Notes under the pieces: generated by a model
What the model was told of the DNA's origin: nothing
The model's input: only the letters and a program-made list of their open reading frames with translations
Databases searched by the model: none
In this document: piece by piece, positions 37,315 to 48,758 of the stretch
Position numbering within the stretch: position 1 is the stretch's first letter
Layout: each line of letters starts with the position of its first letter
Position numbers and translations under genes: made by a program
Origin: Aedes albopictus
Taxonomy: Eukaryota > Arthropoda > Insecta > Diptera > Culicidae
Length of the DNA: 64,000 nt
Direction of reading: 5' to 3'
Assembly (NCBI RefSeq): GCF_035046485.1
Contig: NC_085136.1
Location: forward strand, 321,808,175 to 321,872,174

Positions 37315-38215
37315 ATTTTCCATGCTTACTTCTCACTTCTAACACTTCGCTGTCAACTTTTCACTTCACTTCAAATACTTGTCATACTTCTCTCTGTTTA
37401 CTTTTCAATGCTCACTTATCACTGCTTACTTCTCACATCTTAATTTTATCTGATCACTCTCAACTACTCAGTCATAGACCCTTGCTGCAAAGTTTTCACA
37501 TATCTCTGTTAAGACTAGTTGTTTCCGTTTTTTTCTATGATTTTTCCATGCTTACTTCTCACTTCTGACTCTTCGCTGCCCACTTTCACTTCGCAGTATT
37601 TCAGACTTGGGTCTTCAGTTAGCCTAGTGGTTAAGCCTATGGATCGCCAATCCGGAGACGGCGGGTTCGATTCCCGTTCCGGTAGGGAAAGTTTTCCCGA
37701 CTCCCTGGGCATAGTGTATCATTGTGCTTGCCCCACAATATACAAATTCATGCAATGGCAGGCAAAGAATGCCCTTCAATTAATAACTGTGGAAGTGCTC
37801 AAAGAGCACTAACTTTAAGCGAGGCAGGCCAAGTCCCAGTGGGACGTAGAGCTATAAAGAACAAGAAGAAGATTTCTGACTTTTTTAACTGTTTACTTTT
37901 AAATGCTCACTGATCACTACCTACTGCCCACTTACTATCACCCCTCAATTTAATCTGCTCACTCCTCATTACTCACTCCTTATTCCTCAATTTTCACTCG
38001 TCTCTACCTCACTGCTCATTCCTTAGAGTCCACTTCACGCTCTTTACTGTTATCTTCACTCATTTCTCTCTTCTAATTTCTTGCTCTTTGCTACTCACTT
38101 TCACTACTCATTTCTCACTTCTTAACACTTGCTACTGCACATTCTTGACCACTTACTTCTTACTTCTCATTCTACACTGCTTAACTCTCACTCCTCACTT
38201 CTCACCGCTCATGTT
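37315..38215. repeat. Left arm of CACTTCTCACT foldback
   Basis: Degenerate ACTTCTCACTTCTAAC-type repeats on the plus strand. The inverse sequence (GAGTGAGAAGTGAACAGT type) occurs at 38540-39000, 40250-40330 and 49019-49290. Taken together these segments form a foldback whose right arm has been split by later insertions. A SINE interrupts this arm. Confidence 0.65.
37611..37872 (+). mobile_element. Feilai-like tRNA-derived SINE
   Basis: A box TAGCCTAGTGGTTAAG at 37620 and B box GGTTCGATTCCCG at 37664, then a body with TCCCTGGGCATAGTGTATCA and AGGCAGGCCAAGTCCCAGTG, and an AAGAACAAGAAGAAG tail. This matches my recollection of the Aedes Feilai SINE. It looks full length (about 260 bp) and sits in the foldback arm. 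Confidence 0.8.
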
Positions 38216-38450
38216 CGTGGAGTGGTCAGGCTTTTGTCATAACAATCATCATGTTGTATTGCGATTAAAGTCTCAAATGAATTTAGCCTACCCTACAACA
38301 ACGAACCATCGAGTAGAAGGTAGATCATTTCCTTCTGCGTCCACAGGTAATCCTTGCGCTGAAGGTGGATACACAATCATCATCATCATAAAAGTGTCTG
38401 CAGTTTATTGCGTGGAGAAAATCAGCTCTAATTTATTGTACAGTTGAAGG
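38216..38450 (+). mobile_element. Short insertion with (ATC)n tail
   Basis: Non-repeat block at the junction of the two foldback arms. It ends in ACAATCATCATCATCATAAA, a simple tail like that of some non-LTR elements. Family unknown. Confidence 0.35.
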
Positions 38451-38539
38451 GATCATCGAAATAGAGAGCAATCGGGATGACGAAGCAATTTGTAATGCAC
38501 ACTAGATTGAAAAAAACCCTTCTTAACCTTTCAGCACGC

Positions 38540-39000
38540 GCGCCATCAAGCAGTGAAGAGATCAGCGGGAGTAAAAGGAGTAACCCGTTAATACTGAGTA
38601 TTGAGCAGTGGAAAGTGAGGAGTGTACAGATAAGTGAGTAATGAGGAATGAGCTGTCTAGAATGAGTAGTGAGGTGTGTTAAGTAATGATAAATGAGTAG
38701 TGAAAGTCAGCAGCAAAGAGTATAGGGTTAGGAGTGAGAAGAGTAAGAAGTGAACAGTAAAAAGTGTGAAACAAACTGTTCGAAAAAAGCAGTGAAGTAA
38801 ATAGTGTTGAGCAACAACTGAGGAATAAGAAGTAGGTAATGAGGAGTAAACAGCTGAAATTGAAGGGTGAGAAGTGAGTGAGCAGTAGACAGTGATGAGT
38901 GAGCGTTGAAAAGTAAACAGTGAAGAATTTGAATTTCTGGGAAGTGAAAATTGAGCAAAGAAGAGTCAGAAATGAAAGTTCTAAAACTGTATGTGGCACA
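38540..39000. repeat. Right arm of foldback, first segment
   Basis: GTGAGGAGTGAGAAGTAAGC-like units, inverse of 37315-38215. They continue at 40250-40330 and 49019-49290 after interruptions. Confidence 0.65.
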
Positions 39001-39010
39001 AAACACATGA

Positions 39011-39273
39011 AATTTTTCCGACAAGATACTTCATTCTACTAAAATATGTGAATGAAAAGGCCACAACTGTGCTGGAAATTGCGATATCTCTTTTTGAGTT
39101 ATCGGACAAAATATGGTAGACTTCTTTTGGAATCTCAAAAAAATGTTAAAATGTTCTTTCGTCAATAACTAAGAACTAAAAGAGATATCGCAATTCTGAG
39201 CATAGTTTTGGCGCTTTAGGGTCCTAATATTATCCATTTTAGTAGAATAAAATGGATAATTTCGTCGAAAAAC
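39011..39273. mobile_element. ~260-bp hairpin
   Basis: ATTCTACTAAAAT near 39030 and ATTTTAGTAGAAT near 39236, plus GCGATATCTCTTTTTGAGTT and its inverse near 39175, form imperfect arms. It lies between two segments of the foldback right arm. Confidence 0.55.
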
Positions 39274-39343
39274 GATCATGCTTTTTGTGACCCCATGCAA
39301 TTTTTGAGAACTTTAAGTCTCGTGGGGGACAACTCCTGAGATA

Positions 39344-40117
39344 CCGTGATTTCGGGTGAAATTGATCACTTTTCGCAGTTTTTTGCGTCTAATTTTTGAA
39401 TGTTTGTCGATATGGTTAAATTCAATGCTTTAAAACAAGTACGACCATGGTTTTCATCAGTAAACGAGGTTGAAACTTTTACAGCAAATCATTTTATTAT
39501 AATAAATATCATTTTAAATAAAAAATCAAAAATTTTACTTTCGGGGTGAAATTGATCAGTCAGTGAAATGCCTTTGTAAATGCTGGAAATTATTTTCCCA
39601 TCTAAATTAACCACCCTAGAATGCAAAAAGCTATGCAAAACTGTTACAAGTTTACTAATTTTAATTTTAATTATTTAAGTTTAAAGTTTAATAAATCGAA
39701 AGAAAACGCCTAAAAGTATGCAACTTTTTCACTAATTATGTGTATCAATATTGCACTTCCGAAAAAGTGCAGTTTTATGCATACATTACAATATTTATAG
39801 AACTTTTGATGACGAAATTGGGTTTAGCGAACACTTGGCAGTTATAAACATTCATTCGAATATTCATTACATGTGTGATACAACTACGGTAACAAAAGTT
39901 TGGAAGTGTCTATGAAGATCGCCTAACACGCAGTTCCGGAAAATATTGACTTTAATACCGAAATATGAAACTAATTGGCTGTAAAAATGTAAACTCATCT
40001 TTCAAAAATCCTTGAGCAAGATGATGGTAATTTTCCACAAATTGTTTAAAGTTTAAAGCGTTATTTTTATTTGTTAAAAATGGACCTCTTGTGGATCAAT
40101 TTCACCCGAAATCACGG
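39344..40117. mobile_element. 774-bp TA-flanked MITE
   Basis: Inverted ends CCGTGATTTCGGGTGAAATT and AATTTCACCCGAAATCACGG, flanked by TA at 39342-39343 and 40118-40119. AT-rich, non-coding interior. The flanks read as an interrupted older sequence. Confidence 0.88.
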
Positions 40118-40316
40118 TACCAGAGATACGAACTTCAACTTTGAGCATGATTGTTTTTAGCTAGGGCATGAGTACGCATCTTCGACTTATGTCTCTATGT
40201 TCATCCAATCATAAAATCAGTCGATCATAGGTAGATTAAATCAGGATCAGAATGCGGAGTGAGAAATTAAAAGTGAGGAGTGAGAACTAAGCAGTGAAGA
40301 CTGAGCAGCGAGGTGT

Positions 40317-40330
40317 GAACAGTAAGGTAT
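40317..40330. repeat. Left 14-bp target duplication of LINE
   Basis: GAACAGTAAGGTAT, identical to 49005-49018, at the poly-A end of the minus-strand LINE. Confidence 0.9.
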
Positions 40331-41196
40331 TTTTTTTTTTCCTTCTAAACCATAGGGGGATAAATCTGCTCATCAGACGCCCTAACAGGAAGGTTAGGGT
40401 AGTGTGGGGATGAGGCCGTCTTCTACAATGCCGGTAGAAGCCAGGACTACTCTCTCCTCGACCCACTAAAACACATTCCTATGGTCGCCAAACCCTACGT
40501 CTCTCCGGAACCACCAAGAAGGTATTGCTTCAGAGAGGGGCTAGTGCATATCGCACCCTCAAGGTTAGCTGCCGTAGCCTAGCAGCAACGAACATCGATG
40601 ACTCGCACTGGAGAGTCCATCACGATAGCATGCTGGCGCTTAGCCAGTTTCCCGAGTGGTCCTCGCCACTCCCTTTGTCCTCGGAAGGCGGGCAGGGTCA
40701 ACCCCGCCCGCGCCCTACTGCTGAGCGGACATCAAGAACTGATGCCCACATGCAACCCGATCTGACCTGCTGAAGGCAAGGGTATCAATACCCTTCAGGC
40801 CTTATCAGCTGCATCCGTAGGTTGCAGACAGCAGGGTCTCACCTACCCCGACCCTTGCCGGGGACCCCTTTCCAACCGCGGGCTCAGATCCAACCCAGTA
40901 GACTGACGCCACGACAGCACCGCTACCGGGACTTCCTCTCCGCGGCCACTTAATCGCTGTAAGGGTCGATCTCGACCGCAGGGCACCGGTATGACCTACG
41001 AAGCCGACTTCGAACCCCTGGACCACCTCTTGTACTGCATCTGGACTAGCCATTCTCCGAGTCCACGCGCCACGTCCTTTGTAGCTCCCAGACGATATGG
41101 GTGATAGCCGTTGAAACGGCATTCCAGCTAATCTCATCCCTACACATTCTCTGGACCAAGTTGTCCGGAGTTGTGTCCTCCCCGCATGTGGCAAGC
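40331..41196 (-). mobile_element. R1/Jockey-group LINE, 3' part
   Basis: The 3' end of a minus-strand non-LTR retrotransposon. The last ORF2 residues read CGEDTTPDNLVQRMC ... WELQRTWRVDSENG and stop at 41046-41048. About 700 bp of 3' UTR and a 10-base poly-A (T-run on plus, 40331-40340) follow. It abuts the 14-bp duplication at 40317-40330. Its upstream reading is interrupted at 41197 by a DNA transposon and resumes at 44679. As a 5'-truncated, split copy it is dead. Confidence 0.85.
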
Positions 41197-43755
41197 ATCC
41201 CGACCAGAAGCACCTAACAAGATCATAACAAAATTGTAACAACCGTTGTTAGAAATAACATAATTTGATATAATTTTGTTGTAAGGATTTTTATATATGA
41301 ATGACCATAACAAAATTGTAACAAAATTTGTTCTTATTTTAGAAACAAAACTATAACAAAACTTGTATTTTTTATTCAAACAGGCGTATAACAACATTTG
41401 TTAAATTATGCATATTAAAATAATTGCTTGTAACATAATTTCGTAACAGATTTATTATAATATTTGCAATAATTTTTGTAACAAAATAATTTCAAAATTT
41501 GTTGGATTTTTTTGTATTGACGCGAAAAAGTTTGATTATTTTTGTGATATTGACCATTCGAGCCAAAAGAATAAAAACAAAACGTTTAACATAGGTAGCA
41601 TTCATTTATAACGCAACGCTAAAATCATCATGTTTTAACAACCCCTCCTCTTCCGTTACGCTTTTTTTTGTATAAAAAGTCCTAAATTTTTTGTATTGAC
41701 CGTATCGCTCGATTGTACTTCCCCCTCTCCATTGAGCGTTACGTAATTTGTGGACGGCGTCATATTTGTTATGAAGAATGTAACAGAACTTGTTATCATT
41801 TAATTTTAATCTACCAAATTTACAAACAAGTAGTGCTCTGAAGCTATCGTTATGCGGTATCATTACAGCTAGAAGCTGTAGTAGAAAAATCTGTTGGGAT
41901 GTCAACATGGCTTGTCCGATGTAATCATTATTATCAAAACAAACTGTATAAGCTGGATATATAGCTGCAAATCACATGCTTCACAGGTACCTTTCTGATT
42001 TCTATTTTTTTGGGATTCTTTTATTGCACTCCAATTCAAATCCGGAATAGTTGCTGGATGATATTCCATTTGAATAAGAATCCACACCAACAAAACAGCT
42101 GCTTCATACAGTTCATTTTGTAGTGTTGCAGCGCTTTGCAGTGTTCTCTAGTAGAAATTGTAGGGCCTGCGGAAAAGGCTAACAGGAAAGAAAACACTTC
42201 TCTAATGAACTAAGCGCAACTTCGAAACTGTGGAAAACCGCGTAGAAAAAGTCGTGTAAAAGTGAATCCAGTTTACAGCAAATCAACGCGAAATCTGTAA
42301 ACGGCAGAACTTCAATATCTCGTTTTCAGGTGAAACTATGCTAACGAATTCAGCGTAACAGTTTAAGTGTTTTGACGTGAGAAAATATCGTTTGGTTTGG
42401 AGAGAAACTTTTTGTTATATGTTTTTGACATGAATGTTCTTGAAAAACTGTTACTCGGAAACCATTCGTATTAGAGAGAAAGTGTCTGAAAAGGAATGGT
42501 AAGGAAACAAATGGGCTTTGTTTGTACACACATTTTCATAAAAAATCATATTTTAACACAAAACTCAAATTCCCAAAATACGTTATTTTTTTAGTGTGTA
42601 ATTTTGAAGGAAACTCGGGTGTTTTGGTGACAAAAGAAACATGGAGCAAACATTATTAAAAGAAAGTTTTTCTAATAGCAGCTTTGAGTTTTTTTTTTAA
42701 ATCGCTTTCGGTTGATAAAAAAATATGTTTCAATGCCAGAAGATGGTCCTACCAAAAAATTCGAATCGGAATGCGATCAATAATAATCTTCTTAACAGTA
42801 ACCGTTTCAGAGATATTTGGAAGTTAATTTCATGATTCTCTCAATATGTAAAAAATGGGCCCTATTCGTAAGTTAGTTGTGATGTTAATTCCAACACATT
42901 TGTATATTCCACCAACTTTCTTTTTGACACTCACTTGATTGGACGAACAGTTTGAAAGTTATAGGACAATTGTGCACTTCATTTTGTAGAGTCAAATGAA
43001 GTTTCTAACGTTGTTTTATCGAATGATGGTAACTTGGATGGTAATTAGTTGTAAGTAAGAACTAAGTAACTAAGTAAGAACATAGAAATATAACTTTGTT
43101 TGATAATCAACCATACGTTTCATTGTTTTGAACAAGTGTTCTTTTTTCCGTGTGAGCAAGTTTTAGGCAATGTGGCCGACAAAACCCTCATGGCGGAGTT
43201 AACAAACCTGCTGATAATACCCAAAGTCACTCTATCTATGTAAAATAATGGATATTGTATACAGGATTACCACATATACAGATTTTTCTGTAATCATGCA
43301 GATTTTCTCGCAGCTTTTCATACATAATTCTGTATAAAAATATTACAGATTTTTGGAAACGATACAGATTATGCAGATTTTTCAGAAACTTACAAAATTT
43401 CATGCAGATTTTTTACTAGTGATACAGATAGCATGTGCTGTTATTTCCGACCAGATGAATAATGTTTCCGTTACTTGGAACTTTCAATACTTTTGACTTG
43501 AGTTTTACACAAATGACATATTTTTACACACGAAAACATGAGATCGATTAAAGAAAATACCAAAACAGTACTACTGCTCTAATTTCGTCTAAAAAGTATA
43601 CCGAATAGTGAATGTTATTGAACGTGGACAGCAAAAGTGGAATTATACAATTATTATCATTAAAAAATCCCTCTATGCTACTAACTCTACTCAAATATTT
43701 ATGGAATTTGTTTATTCTGATAAATTTTGCTTCGAACTTAGGGAGCATCCATTAG

Positions 43756-43870
43756 CCTTTCAGGACGCGCACCAGTTTGATTCTAAAACTGCACCATGCT
43801 CGCGCCGTATACGACAATCGAGGATTTTTGGTGGTGTTGTATTTTTAACAACGGCGCGCGTCCTGAAGGG
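43756..43870. mobile_element. 115-bp TTAA-type MITE inside copy 1
   Basis: Ends CCTTTCAGGACGCGC and GCGCGTCCTGAAGGG. The right flank is TTAA (43871-43874) and the left flank TTAG (43752-43755, one change). Copy 2 lacks it at the equivalent place near 47950. Confidence 0.85.
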
Positions 43871-44220
43871 TTAAGTATGTCACGCTAAAATTGGAAATTT
43901 TGACCCTCCCTGCATCCCCCGAACGTGACGACATACTTAATGGATGATCGCTTATGTGATGGATTTCATTTCATTCAATAAATTAAAATAACATTTTGAA
44001 TATAACTAAATTATATCTAAAGTTGTTATCATATCTGCATATGATATAATTGTGATCGATTGAAACAAAATCTCTAACAACAAATCAAATCTATTATGTG
44101 TCAACGAGCTCAATGTGACGTCATACTACCCCGCTCGTGTACGTCTGACAAACAAGGATTTGAATGACGGGGCTGGCAATACGTAGAACCAGTAAAGCTT
44201 CTATCACCACTCTCTTCAAG

Positions 44221-44298
44221 AGCCGTGATGGCCTCATTGGCAGAGGCGCCAGATTTCTACTAAGGTTAGGTGTCTTGGTTCAAATCCCGTTCGGATCC
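44221..44298 (+). other. tRNA-like A/B-box module in copy 1
   Basis: TGGCCTCATTGG matches the A-box consensus and GGTTCAAATCCCG the B box, about 50 bp apart as in tRNAs. GATTTCTAC resembles a TCT anticodon arm. It is conserved in copy 2 at 48301-48378. It is probably tRNA-derived; the fold is not perfect. Confidence 0.6.
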
Positions 44299-44678
44299 AA
44301 AATTTTATAACGTTCTGGAAACTATTTTTTTATGTTACTTACTTTTTCTAAAAATAGAATAACACACTTAAAAATATTTACCCAAAAAATGAGTATAAAA
44401 ATTAGTTTTTTCCCTAATTGGTTTCAAAGAAATTATAACACAATTTGTTATAATTTTGTTAAATTCTATCATATTTTATGAAACAAGTTTTGTAATATTT
44501 TTGTTGTGATCATAACACAAGTTATAATATTTTTGTTCTTTTCAGTGGGAACTTTGTTAGAATTTTTGTTATTTTAACTACTAACGGTACATGTTTTATA
44601 ACAACCCTTGTTATAAAAATTCATTGTAACAAAATAACACAGCCTGTTATAATTTTGTAATGTTCATCTAGTCGGGAT

Positions 44679-45040
44679 GCGGTCACGCATTGTGCGAAAA
44701 CGCGGGCACACGAACAAAACGTGTTCCGCCGTTTCCTCTAAACCATTGCACACTGGGCATTCGGGAGAATCCGCATGCCCGAAACGGTGTAGATACTGTC
44801 GGAAGCAACCATGACCTGTAAGGACCTGTGTCAGGTGGAATGAAACTTCCCCATGGCGCCTATTAATCCAACTATCTACCCTCGGTATCAACCTATGGGT
44901 CCACCTTCCTTTGGTGGAACTGTCCCACGCGCGCTGCCATTTGACCATAGAGGCCATCCTGACAGTCTTGCGTATGCCTCTTGTGCCGCGCATTTCGAAG
45001 CACTCCATATCCTCACTGATAAGAATGCCGATGGGCACCA
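44679..45040 (-). mobile_element. R1/Jockey-group LINE, middle part
   Basis: Encodes WTHRLIPRVDSWINRRHGEV, FHLTQVLTGHGCFRQYLHRF and the zinc-binding motif CPVCNGLEETAEHVLFVC (CX2CX8HX4C), the C-terminal part of ORF2 beyond the reverse transcriptase. It is flanked on both sides by copies of the same DNA transposon. The frame continues to 48759-49004 upstream and 40331-41196 downstream. Confidence 0.9.
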
Positions 45041-45979
45041 TACCCGACCATAAGCTCCTAACAAGATTATAACAAAATTATTACAACCGTTGTTAGAAAT
45101 AACACAATTTGATATAATTTGGTTGGAAGGATTCGTATATGTAAATAACCATAACAAAATTGTAACAAAATTTGTAATTATTTTTGAAACAAAACTTTAA
45201 CAGAACTAGTATTATTTATTCGAAAAGATATATAACAGCATTTGTTACATTATGCATATCAAAATAATTCCCTATAACAAAATATCGTAACACATTTATT
45301 GTAGTATTTGCTACAATTTGTGTAACAAAATAATTTCAAAATGTGTTAGGTTTTTCATATTGACGCGAAATAGTTTGATCATTTTTGTAATACTGATCAC
45401 TCGAGTCAAACGCTATAAAACAAAACTTATAGCATTCATTTAGAACGCAACGCTAAAATCGTCATGTTTTAACAACCCCCCTCTTCCATTACGCTTTTTT
45501 TCATGAAAGTCCTAACATTTTTGGATGAGCCGTAACGTTCGGTTTTACACAGTTAAAAAATGTTACATCATATAAGCTGTAACAAAAGGACCCCGTCATA
45601 TCGCACAGAATTTTCCATGAGTTTATAACTTTACATCTTGCTCTCAGTTTGAAGCTTGCGTTCAACATTCCACACAAGGAGTTCTTTAATGTAAATTTCA
45701 GTGAAATGGAATAAGGCAATCCATGACAACTTTTCGCAATGGGGGTGACAGCCAAAAATGTAAACACAGTATAATTACAACTTAACAAAGTTTCGTCAAG
45801 TGTCGTCGGTGCTTAACAAATTCCTTTGTGTTCAACTGTCACCCCCATCATCGGTTGTCAAAAAATACATGGTAAACAAACAAAATCAGCTGATCGCATC
45901 TGTCTCATGGATTGCCTCATAGAAGTTTGTAGAACTTTTTGTCGGACCGTTTTCAAATTTTAGTAGGATATCAAAGATA

Positions 45980-46206
45980 CAGTAGACGTTCGATAACTGC
46001 AACATGTTTACGTTTCACTTAGCGAACAACAATCCGATAACTGGAACGCCTGACAGTATCAACAAAACATCAACTGACGTTAAATGAACGTGAACTTCAT
46101 CCGTCTGTTCATTTGGGCTAACATGGCGAACCATTTTGACATTTGGAGGCGCTTGCAGTTAAAAAGCATTGCAGTTAAACCGCTTGCACTGACCGAACGT
46201 CTACTG
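45980..46206. mobile_element. 227-bp TA-flanked MITE inside copy 2
   Basis: Ends CAGTAGACGTTCG and CGAACGTCTACTG, with TA at 45978-45979 and 46207-46208. Mariner-like layout. Confidence 0.85.
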
Positions 46207-46634
46207 TAACCCAAGCAGCACCTGCAACATCATCCAAAATGTGGCTTTCTTTGCTTTGGTCTAAAAGAGTTGCAATAAAAGCACACGCATCTTCAATCTT
46301 GCCAGTTGAGTTGCATTTAAACTCCGAATATCGTTAAGTTGCAGCTTTGTTTCATAGGAATTACAAAAAACATCGTATTTGACATCGATTTATGGAGGCG
46401 GAGCTAACATATTCCTCACAAGTGACAATACAGTCAGCTTGCATTAAATGTGCTATGTAACACACATGAAACATCTCACTGTGATTTGTTTGTTCAGATT
46501 AGGTTCCAAATGTGTTACGGAAAACTTGCGCGTCTTTTCATTTTGACAGCTTTCTAACTTGTGACAAAGAAGTTACAATGAAGTAACGGGTAACTTCAGT
46601 AGCTCTTATGGTGCGTTGAGCAGCAAATCTCCCA

Positions 46635-46703
46635 CAGAGCTTCTGGTGTAGTATGTTGGGTGAGTGGTTAATACTCCTGGTGTCCATGGTTCGAGTCTAG
46701 ACA
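46635..46703 (+). other. tRNA-like sequence
   Basis: TGGGTGAGTGGTTAA resembles an A box and GGTTCGAGTCT a B box, followed by a T-run (46704 onward) that could terminate RNA polymerase III. Stems are incomplete. Confidence 0.4.
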
Positions 46704-46788
46704 TTTTTTTTTCTTTTTTTATCAATCCCCCTAGCTCAAGTTGCATAACGATTTAGAATTTGCGCTTTTTGCGTTTCAAAGGAGAAGC

Positions 46789-47027
46789 AATTGGTCGGCG
46801 TTAAGTCAGACTGGACCATCTGTTTTTCAATGATTTCGAGAAAATGTCCTGCAAGCACTTGAAATTTCAAATCTCTGGCATTATTTTCAGAAATACTATT
46901 ATTCTTTGATGTAATGACACAACTGCATCAAAATAACGACGAAAAGTACAGGTTTAACGAATCCCTCAACTTATCTTTACCGGCTCGAAAAATCGCGTAG
47001 TCCACTCTGACTGAACGCCGACCAATT
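46789..47027. mobile_element. 239-bp inverted-repeat element
   Basis: AATTGGTCGGCGTTAAGTCA at the left and TGACTGAACGCCGACCAATT at the right are inverted copies with one mismatch. It is nested within the 46210-47112 element. Confidence 0.75.
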
Positions 47028-48300
47028 ATGTTCTGTTGTCCTTAATACAAACAGTGAATAAATTGCACTGATGCTGCTGGTACTGGCTTTGAAACAAGTC
47101 GTGTTGCTTGGGAATAACCTTTCTTAAAGTAACCGTTTCCGAGATATTCGGAATTTATCTTAATGGGTCTCTCAATATGTAAGAAGATGCGCTATTTTCA
47201 TAAGTTATTCGATGCTCCATCAACAACATTGTGTTATTTCCAACACATTTGTATATCCCAAAAACAATCACTTATAGGGAGATTGTGAACTTCATTTTGT
47301 AGAAACGACTGAAGTTTCTAACGTGAAATAATGATAATGGGTTGTTTTTATCGATAAACTCTAACTAAGAACAAAAAAAAAATATTACTTTGGAATAAGT
47401 GAATTCTCAGTTTGTAAATCAATCATGCGTTTTATTGTTTTAAACAAGCGTCATTTCCGCGTGAGCATCCCTATCAACCAGATTTGGATTTCCTTTAAAG
47501 TTCTCTATCTGACGATAGTGTTCGCCATTGATTCAATACAAATCGATATATATACATCGGGATGTTTCAGGCAATTTGGCCGATAAAACCCTCAAGACGA
47601 ATAAAACAATCCTGTCGATAATGCCCAAAGTCATCCTAGCTAAAATGACGGATATTGCATGTGCTGCAATTTGTGACCGGACGAACAATGTTTCCGTAAC
47701 ATGGAACTACGTTTTGTATGCCTTCCAATACTTTTGAGTTGAATTTTACACAAATGACGTATCTTTACACGCGAAAACATTAGATCGATTACAATAAATA
47801 CCAAAACAGTACTGCTGTTCCAATTTCGCCAAAAAGTATACCAAGTTGTGAATGTTATTAAACATGGAGAAAGCAAAAGTGGAACTAAATAATTATAACA
47901 TGGAATTTGTTTATTCTACCTATTTTGCTTCGACCTTAGGGAGCATCTATTCTGTACGTCACGATAAAATTGGAAATTTTCAACCCTCCCTGCCTCCTCC
48001 AAAAGTGACGATAAAGTTAATGGATGACCCCTTATGTGATAGATTCCATTTCATTGCTTAAAATTAAAAAAAAGTGGAATATAACTAAATTATATCTACA
48101 ACTGTTATCATATCTGCATATGATATGATTGTGATAGATAAAAACAAAATCACTAATGACAAATCAAGTCTATTACACGTCAACGAGCTCAATGTGACGT
48201 CATACTACCCCGCTCGTGTGCGTCTGACAAACAAGGATTTGCATGAGGAAACTGGAAATACGTAGGACCAGTAAAGCTTCTATCACCACCCTCTTCAAGT

Positions 48301-48378
48301 GTTGTGATGGCCTCATTGGCAAAGGCGTCAGATTGCTACCGATGGTGGGTATCTGGGTTCAAGCCCCGTTCGGATCCG
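48301..48378 (+). other. tRNA-like A/B-box module in copy 2
   Basis: TGATGGCCTCATTGGC and GGTTCAAGCCCCG, in the same position relative to the right end as in copy 1. The module has drifted but both boxes are kept. Confidence 0.6.
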
Positions 48379-48758
48379 AGAATTTTATAACGTATTGGAA
48401 ACTTTTTTTATGTTACCTACTGTTTCTCAGAATAGAATAACACACTTAAAATTATTCACCCAAAAAATGAGTATAAAAATTTAGTTTTTACCCTGAATGG
48501 TTGCCGAGGAATTATAACACAATTTGTTATAATTTTGTTTAATTTTATCATATTTCATGGAACAAGTTTTGTAATATTTTTGTTATGATCATAACAAATG
48601 TTATTACATTTTTGTTCTTTTCTTGTGGGAACTTTGTTAGAATTTTTGTTATTTTAACTACTAACGGTACATGTTTTATAACAACCCTTGTTATAAAAAA
48701 ATATTGTAACAAAATAACACAGCTTGTTATAATTTTGTAATGTCCATCTAGTCGGGTA

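Larger units (their letters stand above)
41199..44676. mobile_element. 3478-bp non-coding DNA transposon, copy 1
   Basis: Ends CCCGACCAGAAGCACC and (inverse) CCCGACTAGATGAACA, flanked by AT (41197-41198 and 44677-44678). Subterminal regions are packed with ATAACAAAATTGTAACAAAA-type units on both sides. It is inserted in a LINE codon; removing it with one AT restores the LINE frame. No transposase-like frame is present. It contains a tRNA-like module (44221-44298), a TTAA MITE (43756-43870) and a ~170-bp ACAGATTTTT-rich segment (43258-43430) absent from copy 2. The superfamily is not assigned. Confidence 0.88.
46210..47112. mobile_element. 903-bp element with CCCAAGC ends inside copy 2
   Basis: Ends CCCAAGCAGCAC and GTGTTGCTTGGG, the same end type as 23158-23324. 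It begins three bases after the preceding MITE. It holds a tRNA-like stretch (46635-46703) and another inverted-repeat element (46789-47027). Confidence 0.65.
45043..48756. mobile_element. 3714-bp non-coding DNA transposon, copy 2
   Basis: Ends CCCGACCATAAGCTCC and (inverse) CCCGACTAGATGGACA, flanked by TA (45041-45042 and 48757-48758). It aligns with copy 1 at both ends and over much of the interior. It carries its own insertions at 45980-46206 and 46210-47112. The tRNA-like module is at 48301-48378. No coding capacity. Confidence 0.88.

Noticed and set aside
37266..39024. Ser/Leu/His-rich frames
   Set aside because: Translations of the CACTTCTCACT repeat arms.
41199..48756. The two ~3.5 kb direct repeats as LTRs of one retrotransposon
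   Set aside because: They have inverted ends and different 2-bp duplications, and the 360 bp between them is in-frame LINE sequence that continues outside both copies.
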